From NCBI GenBank assembly GCA_036362985.1, contig JAYGXS010000008.1, positions 13,972,447 to 14,036,446 of the forward strand: a stretch of 64,000 bases of DNA, written 5' to 3'. The stretch's first letter is position 1, and every line of letters begins with the position of its first letter. The translations under genes and the position numbers were made by a program. A model generated the notes under the pieces. It did not search any database and had not been told where the DNA came from. It was given only the letters and a program-made list of their open reading frames with translations. This document shows positions 35,601 to 45,529 of this stretch, piece after piece. Source of the stretch: Ligula intestinalis. Taxonomy: Eukaryota; Platyhelminthes; Cestoda; Diphyllobothriidea; Diphyllobothriidae.

Positions 35601-38600
35601 TTTGGATGACTTTATAAATTCAAACATATCTTGCGGAATAAATGGACCACATATTCTTCCTTGTATTCATTTGGTAGTCATTTACGACAGAAATGGTATA
35701 CTTGAAGAAAGTGTCACTTGCTGTTTTAAACACTTTATAATTACGAGATTGTTTTAAAGTTGCCATCAAATAATTTAGAAGGGCGGTTGGCGATTGTACG
35801 TAAGCTTTTGATAAATTCTCATCAAGCCAGTACATTTATACAGGAACAGAGTCAACTGTAAAACATACGGCTAATTGTCTTCCTCATTTCATCCTAGTAA
35901 GCCATGGTCATGAACAGGGGGTGGGAGCGGGAGATGAATAAGCGAAGGCTGCTTAAACGAAAGTAAGTATTGCGAAGGATCACTCCAGGGGGATTAAAGA
36001 GAGAGCACGCTCGAATTGATGCATGCAGTTAAGCGAACGTTGGCCATGTCAGGCGCCGAGCTTGCAGGAGGTTCTTTTGGGTACACAAGACCTGATAGGG
36101 GTTGCTTCTGCCATTGCCAGCAGACGCTGACCTAGGGACTCGGTAAAGTTTGATGGAACCTTAGAAATTACTCGGAAGGTTTCGTCGGGCTCCACACGAA
36201 GTTTAGTATCAACAATGTGCGTGGTGCTGTTTATGCTCCTGGCCGGTATCAGGCGGAGAGAGCCGGTGTTGTGTATAAAAAATAACTTCCTGCAAGCTTA
36301 GCGGCTTACATGACCGACATTCGTTGGACTGTATACACTCGTCCACACTCTCTCTCTCTCTCTTTGTCTCTCCACCACCCTCGACTGGTTCCACAAAACC
36401 CTCACTGCCGCAGAACCCGCCCCCTTTTCCCTCGATTCACTTGTATAAACATGTTTCAACGTGCACTTGTTCCAATTTAAATGTACTAGCCGATGCAAAT
36501 TTATCGAAAACTTAATAAAACTATGTAGAGAAAGCACTGTGGGAAAGATGGTTTATTTGGTGAATTTTCGAAACTGGAGCCCCGCTTCGTCTTCAGAGGT
36601 AAAGAAAAGTGAATGGGCCAAAAAGGGCTAACAACTAACATCGAAAGTCCGTGGGAAAATCAATAACGCCGTGGCGTGCCACTTGCACCAGTACCTTGTT
36701 GCCGTGTTTTTCATTCCCTTTGGATTGGCCCGCGTCTCGCCCACTTCTGCTTGAGGCTTCGGTACGACGATGCTAACTCGGTGTGCCTGTGTATGCATTG
36801 TGCGTCCGAGTGCATGGCTTCGAGATATTCGCAGCCTTTCTTGTATGGACAAGAGCCAACAATGCAAGATCCCTTGTGGCGGCTGCAATGCACTCTGTTG
36901 CGGACAGACAAGAAGATCAGCCTCCACACGCTTACGCGAACATAAAAGTGCGGTAATAGGGCGATATCCCTTCTCTGAAGTCGCAATGCACACAGTAGAA
37001 ACTGAACACCAATTTGCTTGGGACGAAACCCGCATTGTTGGCTCTTGTCCATACAAGAAAGGCCGCAAATTTCTCCAAGCCATGCACTCGGACGCACAAT
37101 GCATACACAGGCACACCGAGTTAGCATCGTCATACCGAAGCCTCAAGCAGGAGATGGCGAGACGCGGGCCAATCCAAAGGGAATGAAAAACACGGCAACA
37201 AGGTACTGGTGCAAGCGTCACGCCACGGCTTTATTGATTTTCCCACGGACTTTCGATGTTAGTTTTTAGCCCTTTTTGGCCCATTCACTTTTCTTTACGT
37301 CTGAAGACGAAGCGGGGCTCCAGCTTCGAAAATTCACCGAATAAACCATCTTTCCCAAAGTGCTTTCTCTACATTATTATATTTCTTGGGATGCTGATTT
37401 TCCCATTTATACTTAATAAGGCTTTTAGACGAATGCATACACGTGTACTTTAGCAACTCTACATTCAGGTGTAATCACAGGTCAGAGCCAAAATTATTCC
37501 GTTAACTTTAAAGATGTAAACTGCTACTAAATTAGTAAAATAAATAATATTTCATATGGTATTTCTATCAAATATATTTAAAAATATATAAGGGGATCAA
37601 AAACACAGATTAGAGCCAAAATTATTCCGTCAACTTTGAAGAAGATGTAAACTACTACTAAATTAGTAAAATAAATAATGCTTTTTATGGTATTTCTATC
37701 AAATATATTTTAAAAAATATATAAGAGGATCAAAAACCAGTGAGAAATATCAAAAATACGTAAGTAATCGTATAGGTACAGTGTTGTATTTGCAGGTGTT
37801 GTATTTGCTTGTACAAATGTGTGCATCCTGGTTGAATGATGTATCTTAGGAATAGGCTGTACGATATAAAATTTTGCAAATAGACTTAAGCAGTATCTTC
37901 GAATAGCAAAAACCTGTAAGAATGTCGGTTGACATTTCATTAGAAAGGCAGTCTATTGTACATTCGGTAAAATGTCCACACTCCCCTCTCCTTATCCTAA
38001 CCACAACCAATATGCTGGCCCTCATCTCCCTAGAATATAGCCCAAAGCCACCGACAGTTTAATGGATATTAGTCACATATTTTACCTGAAAGGGCACCCC
38101 CCTACTTAAGAAGTTTTAGTCATAGGAAGAAAAACCGCAAGCCCAATTTATGCGTGTTAATTCGAATGCAGTATTGCACTACATACATTGCTGTTTAGTG
38201 GCAGTCCGCGCTCAGAGCCACTGCGGTAACGCAACTTGCCTTCGCCTGCCAAGCCTTGGGCAGTCGCACGAGACAAACTCCCCCGCAAGCTCTTAATCAA
38301 TCGCTTCTAAGGCGCCTGCGCTATCCTCTCTGCCTCACACTACTGGTCCAATCGTCGTTTGAGGCCCGTGTTAGCTCGAAGCCAATCAATGTGCAGCAAT
38401 TCATTTAATTGGCCGTAGGTGACGAAGAACACGTCCCTGAGTCAGGGCTACGCAACAGCGGATACAAACTGATACAAATTGTTCGCAGGCGTAGTTAGTT
38501 CGTAGTGGTTGACAGAGTCCTTTGTTTAGATCCCTTTTCTCGCAGCATAAAGCTGGTCCAACCTACTCTGTCTTCCTTAACTTCTGATGCGGGAAACCTT

Positions 38601-41600
38601 GGCTTTATCCACTCAAGCACTTCGACACATTTACTGTTTCCCCAGGCTGAAAAGGATAGAATGTGCCTCCCTTCACCTAGCCCCTCTCGGGAACGAAGGT
38701 GTTCTGGACGTTTGTTCGACTGCGGCCCACTACTTAAATCGCATTTTTCACTCCTCCCGCTGTTGTCATCAAACAGAGCCGACCAAATGTGAAAGGAAGA
38801 AGCAGAAGAAAAAATGCCCACCCCTAAACTCATCATCACGAGGGCAGACCTCTCTGCAGTCACCGTACTTTCGGGCTTCCGCCAGGGCTTTTGCGGACCA
38901 CGCTCCGGTGATCAGGTAGTCTGCTGTCTTAGAGTTTCCACCGAAGAGGTTCATGGGCACGGCTGCGAATTGCGCTGCGGCTCCACCCTTAAAAACAATA
39001 GATAAAGGACCAGATGATTATGGTGGGGGAGACGAGGGAGCAAAAAAGGATTATAATAGATTGACGGTAGTTGCCATCTGATGACGAAATGGTGTCACCA
39101 GCTCGGAACTTCACAAGTACAACTTGAGTTTTCCAAAGGATATCTTGCCCTTTTTCATTTTATCGCTCTGAATGCACACCATCTCTGATATAAAACTTGT
39201 TGTTGTGTTAAACTCCTGGCCTTGTGTTTACTGTGGATCAGGGAGCGTGGCGGTACGCTTACGTGTGGCTTTTGTCGTGCCAGTCACACGCACCCCATCC
39301 AACGTCCGGTCTCCTTGGCTCTGTCACCGGAGAAGAGGGGGGGCAGATAATGCAACGCAAGTCGACTATCACCTGAAAATAGTTCACGCGCTGGTCATCG
39401 TGCTTATTTCCCACCTGTCGTAAAGCACATGGTGGACATCGTCAAAGCCCGACGGTCGAATTGCCATTTTTGGTGATGAGATTTGTAGGTGGTGTTAGTG
39501 GTTGCGATGATGGTGGTGGTGGTGTGTGGGTTAGTGGTAGTTTAAAAAGGTAGCACAAAAGAAGAGGGCAAGAAGATGAATGACCAGAAGGAGCAGAAGT
39601 GGAATATTATTAAGACGAATGACGAAAAGAAGAAGCACAAGAAAAGGAAGAAGATGAAGAAGAAGAAGAAGAAGAAGAAGAAGAAGAAGAAGAAGAAGAA
39701 TGAGGAAGAGGACGAGGGTGATAAGGATAAGTGCTAACTGTTGTGCATAATAACTACTTAACATAAGAGATGCTAATTTTATATCAGCTATCCGTATCTG
39801 GTAAACGCTTGAAAATTTCTGCATCCTCCAGAACTACCATCGTTCGTGAGCGCCACAGACAACGTAGTGTAGCATTGAATTCTCACACTCGCAAGCAGCT
39901 AAAAATTATCGAGTGGGTAGGCGACCTCCCGCCTCATCGACTTACAACTACCCCCCCCTCCCCCATTCCTCTTCGAATGCTACTTATTACGCTCTACTCA
40001 AAGAGGTGGACGGTTGGGCATTGGTCGAGCTGCGTTTAGTCTTCGTGGCCCTTTCACACCACGCCGTAGGACCACTTTAAAAAGTGGCGGAAATTATCAA
40101 ATCATTCACTGCTGCGGAAAGTGTGTGAGGTCGATGTGATTGTGCATTTAGGTATACATATGGTGCATATTTAAACAAATAAGAGTATCAGTTGCAGAAA
40201 AAGACTGGAAGAAGAATGGACGCACTGGTAAGTATTCCTTATAAGTAACCCCGTACTTTACTATGCATAACTAACAACTTAGTTCCTTGATATAAGTCTG
40301 TTTTCTAGTGTACGTATTCAGCATTTACTACTCCATTGCACACTTACACCGAAATGTTTGGCGTACAGCCATTACTTTTAATTTTATAAGCTTAAGTTTC
40401 GTTCTAGTTTGGTTTAAGTCAACAAGCAAAAACAAACGAAAAGCTGTTTAACCAGTTGATTGGCAGGACAAACAGCTGCATTTTTATCCTGCCTTTTTCT
40501 GGCCGCCGTCCGAAAATAAAAACTTAGTAAACAAATAATCACTAAACTAAACCAAAAAATAAACCAAATCAAAATAAGTAGTTGGTTATGCATGGTAAAC
40601 TACGCTGTTGCTTGTAAAGAACCTCCTTTCTTCTGGCCGCCATCCGAAATGACGGAGCAACTTCAGAAGATGTAGTTGACGTATTGGACAGTGCCGAGGC
40701 AGGAAAATCAGAACCCAAATGCTGTACCGTTGGCTCGGAGCTAGTTCGTAGCTTCGCTCCGCCTTGGGCTGATTGCATCGAGTTACGAAAGTGTCAACAC
40801 TGACACCGTCATGTTAAAATATACAGGAAGGTGGTGAACATCTTGCATCTTCTACATTTTCAGCGCACCCTCCAGTGGCTCTCAAATGGAGACCATTGAT
40901 CAAACAAGTCCAGACGCACTGCAGGAACTCGGAAGAAAATGCACGCGAGGCTGCCTCAATAGGCAGCTGTTTCGACCCGCTGATTTGAAGACCCGTGACT
41001 GACTTTGTGGCAGATAGCCCATAATCCTGTTTCCCTTTTTTTTCAATGCCTCTTGCTTGTGACTTGCTGACCCGAAGACTCTTGACCCAAGTCGGCTCAG
41101 GCCCAGACGCGTGCCCAAGATGGTCGCAGCGACCAGAGGGCCACTTGAACGCGCCGCTCTTCGGCCAACGCAGCATGGGTCTCTATGCCCCCTCGGACAA
41201 TGCAATTCAGAAGTCGCACAACACATATCGTGGCTCCTAAGTCACCTAAACGCAGCGGCCACCCTATCTCCCTTAAACACGATCTCCCAGACCAGGCTTC
41301 GCCCTGGACATGCGCTCTTAATTTGTCTAGAGTCAGGTGATATTTGATCGACTCCTTTGCTAATGAGTACGTGTATCCACTGCTGCAGTTTTTACACTGT
41401 TTATTCTTCACTATCTGTTTAATAATACCGTACTAGACCAATTGTTGTTATCACTGGGAATTGACGTAGGCGTTACGACAGGATACTGAGTCAAAGGATA
41501 CAAGGTACTCGAACAAAGCATATTAGTGCTTTAGTAAGTACCTGTGATATCCGCATGGTAAATAATTATGTACAGCTATTCATTTTTAAGCCTGATTGAT

Positions 41601-44600
41601 GAGAAACAAAACATCAATCTACAAGGTCCTTCTTGCTGGAAGAAACTGCCTTCGGAAAATGCTTAATGCGTGCATGATTTGCATGATTTACCTGTAAAAA
41701 TAAGATTTTGTAGTTTTCGGGTACATTCAGCACCTGACGAACATTTTTCTCGCAGGTCTCAATCAGCTTGATGAATTGTTTGGATCGATGCATCGTCTCA
41801 AGAATGCTGAGACCGGTTCCTTGAAAGTCAAGCATCTCGTTGCGTATGATTTCCTTGACCTTAAGGTAAAAAAGTAAATTGCAGCTGGCTTTGAAACCGG
41901 TTGGTCATTTTTGTCTCCATTTGCATGTCAATACATCGGTTGGCCTATTGCACCCATTTTGAACTGATTTTTACAACTCTTTGTTTATTACAGCGATGAG
42001 GTCATTACTGCATGCCGCCAGCACCGCTTTGAAGAAAGTCCGATTCCGCCTAAAACGTAAATCGCAATTTGCGACTCGTTCAAGGACGATTCTTCCGCCA
42101 CAATCTCTATGCATTGTATGTGATCGTTCTGTGTTATTTACTTTGTGTTTTTCTAACTTTATTCACGGTGAATGCAAGACGTGTTTGCTAAAAAGGCTGA
42201 AAATAAAGAATATATCTCTACCGAGGCTACCATGCACAGCCGAGTCATGAAAACCAAGAACCAATCAAATCCTAGTGAGCTGTCGCGAGTGTTGTATCGC
42301 ATATCGCGCCTTAACTGTCCTCGAAGTTACGCAGGGCAGACTATACGCATCCTTGGTTCGCACATACACGAACATGAGCTGGTTGTAAGACGGGATGACG
42401 CATTATCACAAGCGGCTGGCCACACCTACGAGACGGGTCACGAGGCTAACTCCGCAGTTGCGAAGATAATCGTTCACGCCAGAAGCTAGACAAGCCGCGA
42501 ACTGATTGAAGCCTGGACCTTAGATAAGACCTCAGTCAATCGATTTATTGATCCTTTCTTATACGCATTTGACAGCTCGAAGAAAGTCCATCCTTTGACT
42601 TTGGAAAGGTTTTGATTTAGGCGTTATTTGAGACTCTGCAATGTCCACTCAATAATGGAGTCGTGTCCGTACATTCTACAATGCCTCTCCTAAAATGTAC
42701 AATGCACTCCACATCCATTGCGCATTTTTGTGAAAACGACGCTGAATCTTCCTAAGGGTATGGTTTTACTTGCCCGGCAATTAAGCAGTTTGAAGACTAG
42801 AGGTCCTGAACGCAAGCGCTATGGAAGATCATACTAAATAATATTCGGGGATTGGACAACATTTCGTAAACCCAAATATACCTTTCTGCTAAATATTACA
42901 TATAGATGACAGGAAGACGTGGAGTTTCTACCTAGGAAGTACAACAAAGAAAACAGTTGATTCCCTATCTCGTGCACTGCTAACCAAAGTTCTAAAATGT
43001 TTTTTCGATTCGAATATACTACTTAAATAACGTTGAGAAAATAATTATCGTGCGGTCTAATATCAAGATACTTCAGTCATGCCAGGATGCCAGCTGCTGA
43101 ACGAGCATCTTTCTGACAACCCAAAAATATCATACTTTGTATGAAAAAGCTACTTAAGTAGCATGCATTTTTCTCATTGATTTTTATTGGCCTTATAAAT
43201 GGAAACAGCTTTTACAGAAAATATGCAAAAAAGATATCGAATTGCACTGATAGGACAGTAAATTATGTCTTCTTATATTTTATCACACAAATAAAGCGGA
43301 CCTTTTATTTATAAAGGTTTTTTAAAAATTAGTTTACAATTTTGAACACCTTCACTCACGGTTTTAAAACTAAATTTTGCACTAAGCCTACGAAAACTTG
43401 CACCTTTTCATATTGCACGAGGAAGTAGTCTCACATTTTTCATCGAATTTAATGTATGTGGACTGTTCTATATACTTCATAGACAGCATTAATAAATTGA
43501 AGAAAACGATATATTATGAATGACTTTTTCACTTTGGTTAAACAAAATCCAATTACTATCATTTTTTTAAATCCAAAAGGTACCCTTTCTTCGGGCATAT
43601 TATTCGAAGCAGACATTTTCTGCTATACAACGCATATAAAAAGGTGTATTTTCGAGCATGTTTCCTATAAAATGCATTTAAATCTATAAGAGCATTGAAG
43701 GACAATGAGAACAATGTAAACTTATTAAGTAGTCGTCTTGCACAGAATATACTTTTTGTAAGTGGTCAGAAAGAGGTTCCTTTAAATGCCGACATCCTGA
43801 CGTGATTGGAATATCTTTGATTAGGCCCTACGTTAATTAGTACTCCTACTAAGCAATTTTTTTCGGATGGAAGCTATTCCTTTCGCATGTAGAGGTAGCA
43901 TATCTACTGAATAATATATTTAAACAGGAACGAGACGTTGCAGCTTATGCGAAACTTCATTGTTATTTCCAAGTCCATGTTATATCCTAGGTTTTATGCA
44001 TATACTATTCAGAAAGAACCATTTAACTTGCTTTTCAGTAGTTGTAACGACTAATACCTATTAGACGATATGTTGTTTATTTTCTACCGCTATCTGCAAA
44101 AGTTTCTTCAAGATTACTGCTGTTCCCGTATCACAAATTTCTGGGTCTGTGTGATATTATGGTCATACTTATAACTCATCCTTACCGCAGAGGTGTCATA
44201 CCTACGAAGACGGCATATACTGCTGCCCTCTTAATGGGAATTCTAACATGGCGTCAGATAATTCTGTTAACATTCGTATTCGGCGGAGGAAAAATAAACA
44301 CGGTAAATGCCTTCGCAGCTTAAATATGAAAAAAATAGATGCTTGCGTTCAACTAGCCACTGGTTAATTTTTTCAAAGGCATGTTGGTAGGCTGTTTAAA
44401 ATTGAATGCACAGAAAAACCTTTTCGACAACCTGACTACTGCCCCATTCCTCTTACCCCATCCGACGACAAATTACCCCTAGCCCATAGTCTTGCAGTTA
44501 CTTTTAGTTTAATTTTTTTTAGTTTACTTTAGCTTTGAGTTTATTTTTTTAAAACTTTAACTTTGTTTTTAGTTTACTTTACTTTTCGTTTGGTTAAATA

Positions 44601-44911
44601 CCGCCAACCTTTGATAAGTATACTTAAATAACTTAAATAACTTAAACTAACTATATTATATAAACCTAGCTAAACGTAGACTAAAATACCCTGAACTAAA
44701 ACTAAAATTAAACTTATAAAATAAAAACTTTACTTAAATAATATAGCCGCTCCCATAAGACAGAACTCTGCGTATTAAAGGTGGGCTACCGACTAAACTC
44801 TTGCTGCTTACGCGTTAAATACACGGGATGTAGTACCAGAGGGTAATGGGCAATTACCTCGGCGGGAACCTTGGTAGGGCCGGCAGCGAAGGTGATGACT
44901 TTGTTCTTCAT
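20362..44911 (-). CDS. PSAT1: Phosphoserine aminotransferase gene (PSAT1), whole span
   Basis: This class V PLP-dependent aminotransferase converts 3-phosphohydroxypyruvate and glutamate to O-phosphoserine and 2-oxoglutarate, the second step of cytosolic serine synthesis. Six exons were identified: 44858-44911, 41692-41859, 38822-38987, 31746-31920, 30421-30591 and 20362-20638. All internal junctions found use GT/AG and keep the frame. Conserved elements in order are [66 protein letters not shown] (PLP-lysine in LSKP, about residue 182), [22 protein letters not shown] and [15 protein letters not shown]. The exons found give about 337 codons, so about 45-55 residues between YNTPPTF and the last exon are missing; that exon should lie in 20639-30420. 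Introns total over 23 kb and are filled with repeats. Confidence 0.93.
22108..22244 (-). repeat. tRNA-derived SINE, second family
   Basis: On the minus strand GGGGCGT (22244-22238) can pair with ACGCCTC at the far end as a 7-bp acceptor stem. TAGCTTAGCGGTTAGAGCG is the D-arm/A-box region and GGGTTCAAATCC the T-arm/B-box. The anticodon region (GGCTTCCGGTAAAGGCC) lacks the usual T at position 33 and is followed by a long spacer. A tail, TTGGGTCAACTTA...GCCAAACCTT, follows and is shared with the copy at 22411-22530. I call it a SINE, not a working tRNA. Confidence 0.75.
22411..22530 (-). repeat. tRNA-derived SINE, second family, 5'-truncated
   Basis: This is a second copy of the family at 22108-22244, lacking the A-box region. 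It keeps a good T-arm/B-box (GTGGGTTCGAATCCC on the minus strand) and the same tail, TTGGGTCAACTTACATTGAG. It has the same orientation, about 300 bp away, inside a PSAT1 intron. Confidence 0.75.
23885..23965 (-). repeat. tRNA-SINE head, degraded
   Basis: The minus strand reads CAGCGACTCAGCGGTTAGAG and GTCGCGGACTTTAG, an A-box with a damaged B-box. It resembles the main SINE family head. The 3' body was not recognised. Confidence 0.5.
24750..24960. repeat. AAACTAA-rich (TTTAG) degenerate tract
   Basis: About 200 bp built from irregular AAACTAA/AAATAA units, ending in GTTAACTACGGCGTTGCTTACG. A similar tract plus TAAACTACGCTGTTGCTTG end occurs at 40500-40620; related opposite-strand tracts are at 44500-44740 and 49430-49550. 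It is probably a dispersed repeat tail and not a simple microsatellite. Confidence 0.6.
24961..27119. other. Intron sequence, nothing recognised
   Basis: Apart from the CT run there is no exon or element I can identify. The missing PSAT1 exon could in principle be here or anywhere in 20639-30420. Confidence 0.4.
25857..25881. repeat. (CT)n microsatellite
   Basis: A short uninterrupted CT run inside PSAT1 intron sequence. Confidence 0.9.
27120..27530 (+). pseudogene. PLE 3' end: GIY-YIG tail and 3' UTR
   Basis: Plus-strand frames give [26 protein letters not shown] and [10 protein letters not shown], matching the C-terminal PLE tail that follows the GIY-YIG domain. A (CT)n run (about 27317-27338) and TTTACTTCCCGCGGGACTGG, ACCAAACCCTCACCG and GATTTATCGAAAGCTTA follow. 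The same order (coding tail, CT run, shared UTR) recurs at 36270-36515, so this is a repeated element terminus. It is frameshifted. Confidence 0.6.
28084..28514 (-). repeat. tRNA-SINE in a partial tandem dimer
   Basis: The head at about 28295-28355 (minus strand: GTAGCTCAATGGTTAGGACG and CGAGTTCAAAACTC) has clear A- and B-box-like parts. The body contains AATGATGGCTAATGAGCCAGAAA, a hammerhead-like core with a perfect TGGC/GCCA stem II but substitutions in CUGAUGA. A flanking segment of about 112 bp (28084-28195) recurs at 28399-28514, ending GGCTAGAATATAGGCAGAAG. Unit spacing is about 315 bp, as in the copy at 13248-13652. Confidence 0.75.
30228..30253. repeat. (AT)n microsatellite
   Basis: An uninterrupted AT run, likely polymorphic, in PSAT1 intron sequence. 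Confidence 0.9.
30421..30591 (-). CDS. PSAT1: PSAT1 exon 5
   Basis: The acceptor is GCATGCAG before 30591 and the donor is GTAAGTCC after 30421. It encodes [33 protein letters not shown] and [10 protein letters not shown]. The AGMQKNFG block follows the PLP-lysine exon, as in the family. It starts in phase 2 (completing AA|G) and ends in phase 2. The next exon, expected to begin with the equivalent of IYVMGLVLEW, was not found. Confidence 0.95.
30610..31000. repeat. Head-to-head tRNA-SINE pair, copy 1
   Basis: About 30655-30815 is a minus-strand SINE, whose minus strand gives CTGATGATGGACAATAAGCC followed by AGAAATGTCCATTCC. About 30825-31000 is a plus-strand SINE (CTCTTGGCTTAATGGTTAC, then GATTGATGACAGCTAATAAG). 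The flank GTCATGGTGGAGAAAAAGG resembles the flank of the second pair at 31220-31600, so the pair seems duplicated as a unit. Confidence 0.65.
31220..31600. repeat. Head-to-head tRNA-SINE pair, copy 2
   Basis: About 31255-31425 is a minus-strand SINE and about 31435-31600 a plus-strand one (CAACTGTTAGACCGTTGGACG, GTCGCGGGTTAGAGC). The plus-strand member carries a good hammerhead-like core at 31538-31577. Its layout copies the pair at 30610-31000. Confidence 0.65.
31538..31577 (+). ncRNA. Hammerhead ribozyme-like core in SINE
   Basis: CTGATGA (31538-31544) is followed by an imperfect stem II (TGAC-TAATAA-GCCA) and GAAA (31559-31562). The potential stem III is ATGG-CCAGATT-CCAT, a perfect 4-bp stem with a 7-base loop, followed by U at the cleavage position. 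It has the best stem III of the SINE copies; stem II carries one mismatch. Confidence 0.45.
31746..31920 (-). CDS. PSAT1: PSAT1 exon 4 (PLP-lysine exon)
   Basis: The acceptor is GTCACAG before 31920 and the donor is GTAATT after 31746. It encodes [29 protein letters not shown] and [16 protein letters not shown]. The Asp of CDMSS and the Lys of LSKP are the PLP ring-nitrogen partner and Schiff-base residues in this family. It starts by completing a GAT codon split with exon 3. The donor lacks a G at -1 but is otherwise normal. Confidence 0.96.
33000..33240 (+). repeat. PLE pseudo-LTR piece with hammerhead-like motif
   Basis: CCAATGATGAAAGCGAGAAAGG (about 33147-33168) followed by TTTTTAAACGTTAG aligns with CTGACGATGGAAGC...TTTTGAAACGTCAG at 10542-10577. 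The downstream TTCTGCTTCTTCGTCTTC matches that copy's tail. A TATA-like GGCTATAAAACG lies at 33080-33091. The core is mutated (AAUGAUGA, UAAAC), so activity is unlikely. It lies within PSAT1 intron 3. Confidence 0.5.
34383..34996. repeat. Fold-back element with terminal 27-bp repeats
   Basis: Arms 34383-34580 and 34773-34996 are reverse complements around a 192-bp spacer. The ends are built of short tandem units: TATAGACCCCTGTATGCATT twice on the left, and three ATGCATACAGGGGTCT-type units on the right. The spacer's minus strand is open (motifs [17 protein letters not shown] and [18 protein letters not shown]) but unrecognised. Fold-back transposons have sub-terminal repeats of this kind; the class assignment is inference. 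Confidence 0.7.
36040..36190 (-). pseudogene. PLE GIY-YIG tail fragment
   Basis: The minus strand reads [19 protein letters not shown] and then a piece like the VLCxQKxL end of PLE proteins, matching 10725-10895 and 12395-12480. Only this short tail is readable. It faces the plus-strand PLE 3' end at 36270-36515. Confidence 0.5.
36270..36515 (+). repeat. PLE 3' terminal repeat with CT run
   Basis: TAACTTCCTGCAAGCTTAGC, a CT run (about 36348-36362), CGACTGGTTCCACAAAACCC and AATTTATCGAAAACTTA parallel 27230-27530. This is a second copy of the same element terminus. It ends where the palindrome at 36524 begins. Confidence 0.6.
36524..37374. repeat. Palindromic PLE 3' end with GIY-YIG coding centre
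   Basis: Arms 36524-36865 and 37032-37374 (about 342 bp) are reverse complements with few differences around a 166-bp centre. The plus strand reads across the centre and into the right arm: [20 protein letters not shown] (GIY-YIG core, CCGQT for CYxGxT), [54 protein letters not shown] - GCTTCGAAAATTC block near both outer ends may be another hammerhead relic. The inverted arm therefore duplicates the last half of the endonuclease and the 3' UTR. Confidence 0.8.
37476..37740. repeat. Tandem duplication, about 128-bp unit
   Basis: GAGCCAAAATTATTCCGT, CTACTAAATTAGTAAAATAA and TATGGTATTTCTATCAAATA occur in the same order in both units (37476-37603 and 37604-37740), with small indels. AT-rich, no coding content. 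Confidence 0.85.
38822..38987 (-). CDS. PSAT1: PSAT1 exon 3
   Basis: The acceptor is TTTTTAAG before 38987 and the donor is GTGGGC after 38822. It encodes [35 protein letters not shown] and [12 protein letters not shown]. The GGxxxQF turn holds the PLP phosphate and the Trp of TGAWS stacks on the PLP ring in this family. It starts in phase 0 and ends in phase 1 (the G of a split GAT). Confidence 0.96.
39640..39701. repeat. (GAA)n-rich microsatellite
   Basis: A run of AAGAAG/GAAGAA triplets flanked by imperfect purine-rich sequence. On the opposite strand it yields an artefactual leucine-rich open frame. Confidence 0.9.
40385..40660. repeat. TTTAG / AAACTAA-type dispersed repeat
   Basis: Irregular AAACTAAACC units (about 40525-40570) end in GGTAAACTACGCTGTTGCTTG, as in the tract at 24750-24960. 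A nearby direct repeat, TTCTGGCCGCCGTCCGAAA (about 40498) and TTCTGGCCGCCATCCGAAA (about 40632), flanks it. Confidence 0.55.
41187..41330 (+). repeat. Dispersed repeat, inverse copy at 56150-56300
   Basis: CCCCCTCGGACAATGCAATTC, CCCTTAAACACGATCTCCCA and ACCAGGCTTCGCCCTGGAC are the reverse complement of segments at 56290-56165. Two copies about 15 kb apart in opposite orientation indicate a mobile or SINE-associated unit. Confidence 0.65.
41692..41859 (-). CDS. PSAT1: PSAT1 exon 2
   Basis: The acceptor is TTTACCTTAAG before 41859 and the donor is GTAAAT after 41692. It encodes [40 protein letters not shown] and [14 protein letters not shown], 56 codons in phase 0. It matches the N-terminal PSAT block ELLDYxGxGxSxxExSHRS. 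Confidence 0.95.
42250..42620 (+). pseudogene. PLE GIY-YIG endonuclease fragment
   Basis: [20 protein letters not shown] carries the GIY-YIG core (SYxGQT), followed by [29 protein letters not shown] and, after an in-frame stop (42487-42489), [20 protein letters not shown]. The order matches PLE C-termini. No RT part is seen upstream, so this is a truncated copy in PSAT1 intron 1. Confidence 0.8.
42650..44499. other. PSAT1 intron 1, AT-rich, nothing recognised
   Basis: No element or exon is identifiable across this AT-rich 1.8 kb. Confidence 0.45.
44500..44740. repeat. TTTAG-rich degenerate tract
   Basis: AGTTTAATTTTTTTTAGTTT and similar irregular units switch to AAACTAAAACTAAAATTAAA at the end, so it forms a weak palindrome. 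It is related to the tracts at 24750, 40500 and 49430. Confidence 0.6.
44858..44911 (-). CDS. PSAT1: PSAT1 exon 1 (coding start)
   Basis: ATG (44911-44909) has G at -3. It encodes [18 protein letters not shown] and ends at the donor [18 protein letters not shown] corresponds to the family's NFGPGPAKLP, just after the N-terminus, so the start is well placed. Phase 0 joins exon 2 without loss. The 5' UTR or promoter upstream of 44911 is not defined. Confidence 0.92.
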
Positions 44912-45529
44912 TGCTGTCAACGAGGTTGGTTGCGAGATGAACAGCCCGAAAAGAGATACTGAGCCAACGCACGCGACAGCGTTATATTGCAGACCTGTCC
45001 TCTCTCCGAGCCATTCGATTGGTTGGCAAAAATCATGCAGTACTATGTCGCCGCATGACAGTGACTGGCAGTGTGTGACCTCCAGAGGGTCACAAAAACC
45101 TCGGAGCGAGTGCGTCTGTCAGTCAACCGGTCTGCCTGCGTGACGTTGAACCCCTCTTTTCTGCTTCCGGTTAAGAAGCGAGTGAATAACATACATGCAG
45201 ACACAAAAAATCCAAACAAAAACAGCAGCAAAGGTGGTGTGAAAATTGTTATACCGGGTAATACGCATAATGAAATGCACGTGAGGTTACAGTCGTTCAA
45301 GGTGCGAAATCGAGATGCGAAGTAAACTTTCAGAACTCGTCATAGCAGAGCCTCGTTCGGAGCGGGATTCAGTTGCTTGACAGGACATGGTTTTGTCTCA
45401 GTCTATAGTCACACAGACCGGGCAAGTAGTACTGGGCCGTTTAACTGGGTACCTGACTTGATCGATGACATACTCCTAATACAGTGCGAGTTCCAGAAGA
45501 AAATATGACCGCTGAAGAAAATAATTTTA

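Noticed and set aside
36628..37221. 197-codon minus-strand open frame
   Set aside because: It runs antisense through a palindrome whose plus strand carries the GIY-YIG motif; the mirror layout forces long complementary frames.
39531..39824. Leucine-rich 97-codon open frame
   Set aside because: It is the opposite-strand reading of a (GAA)n microsatellite.
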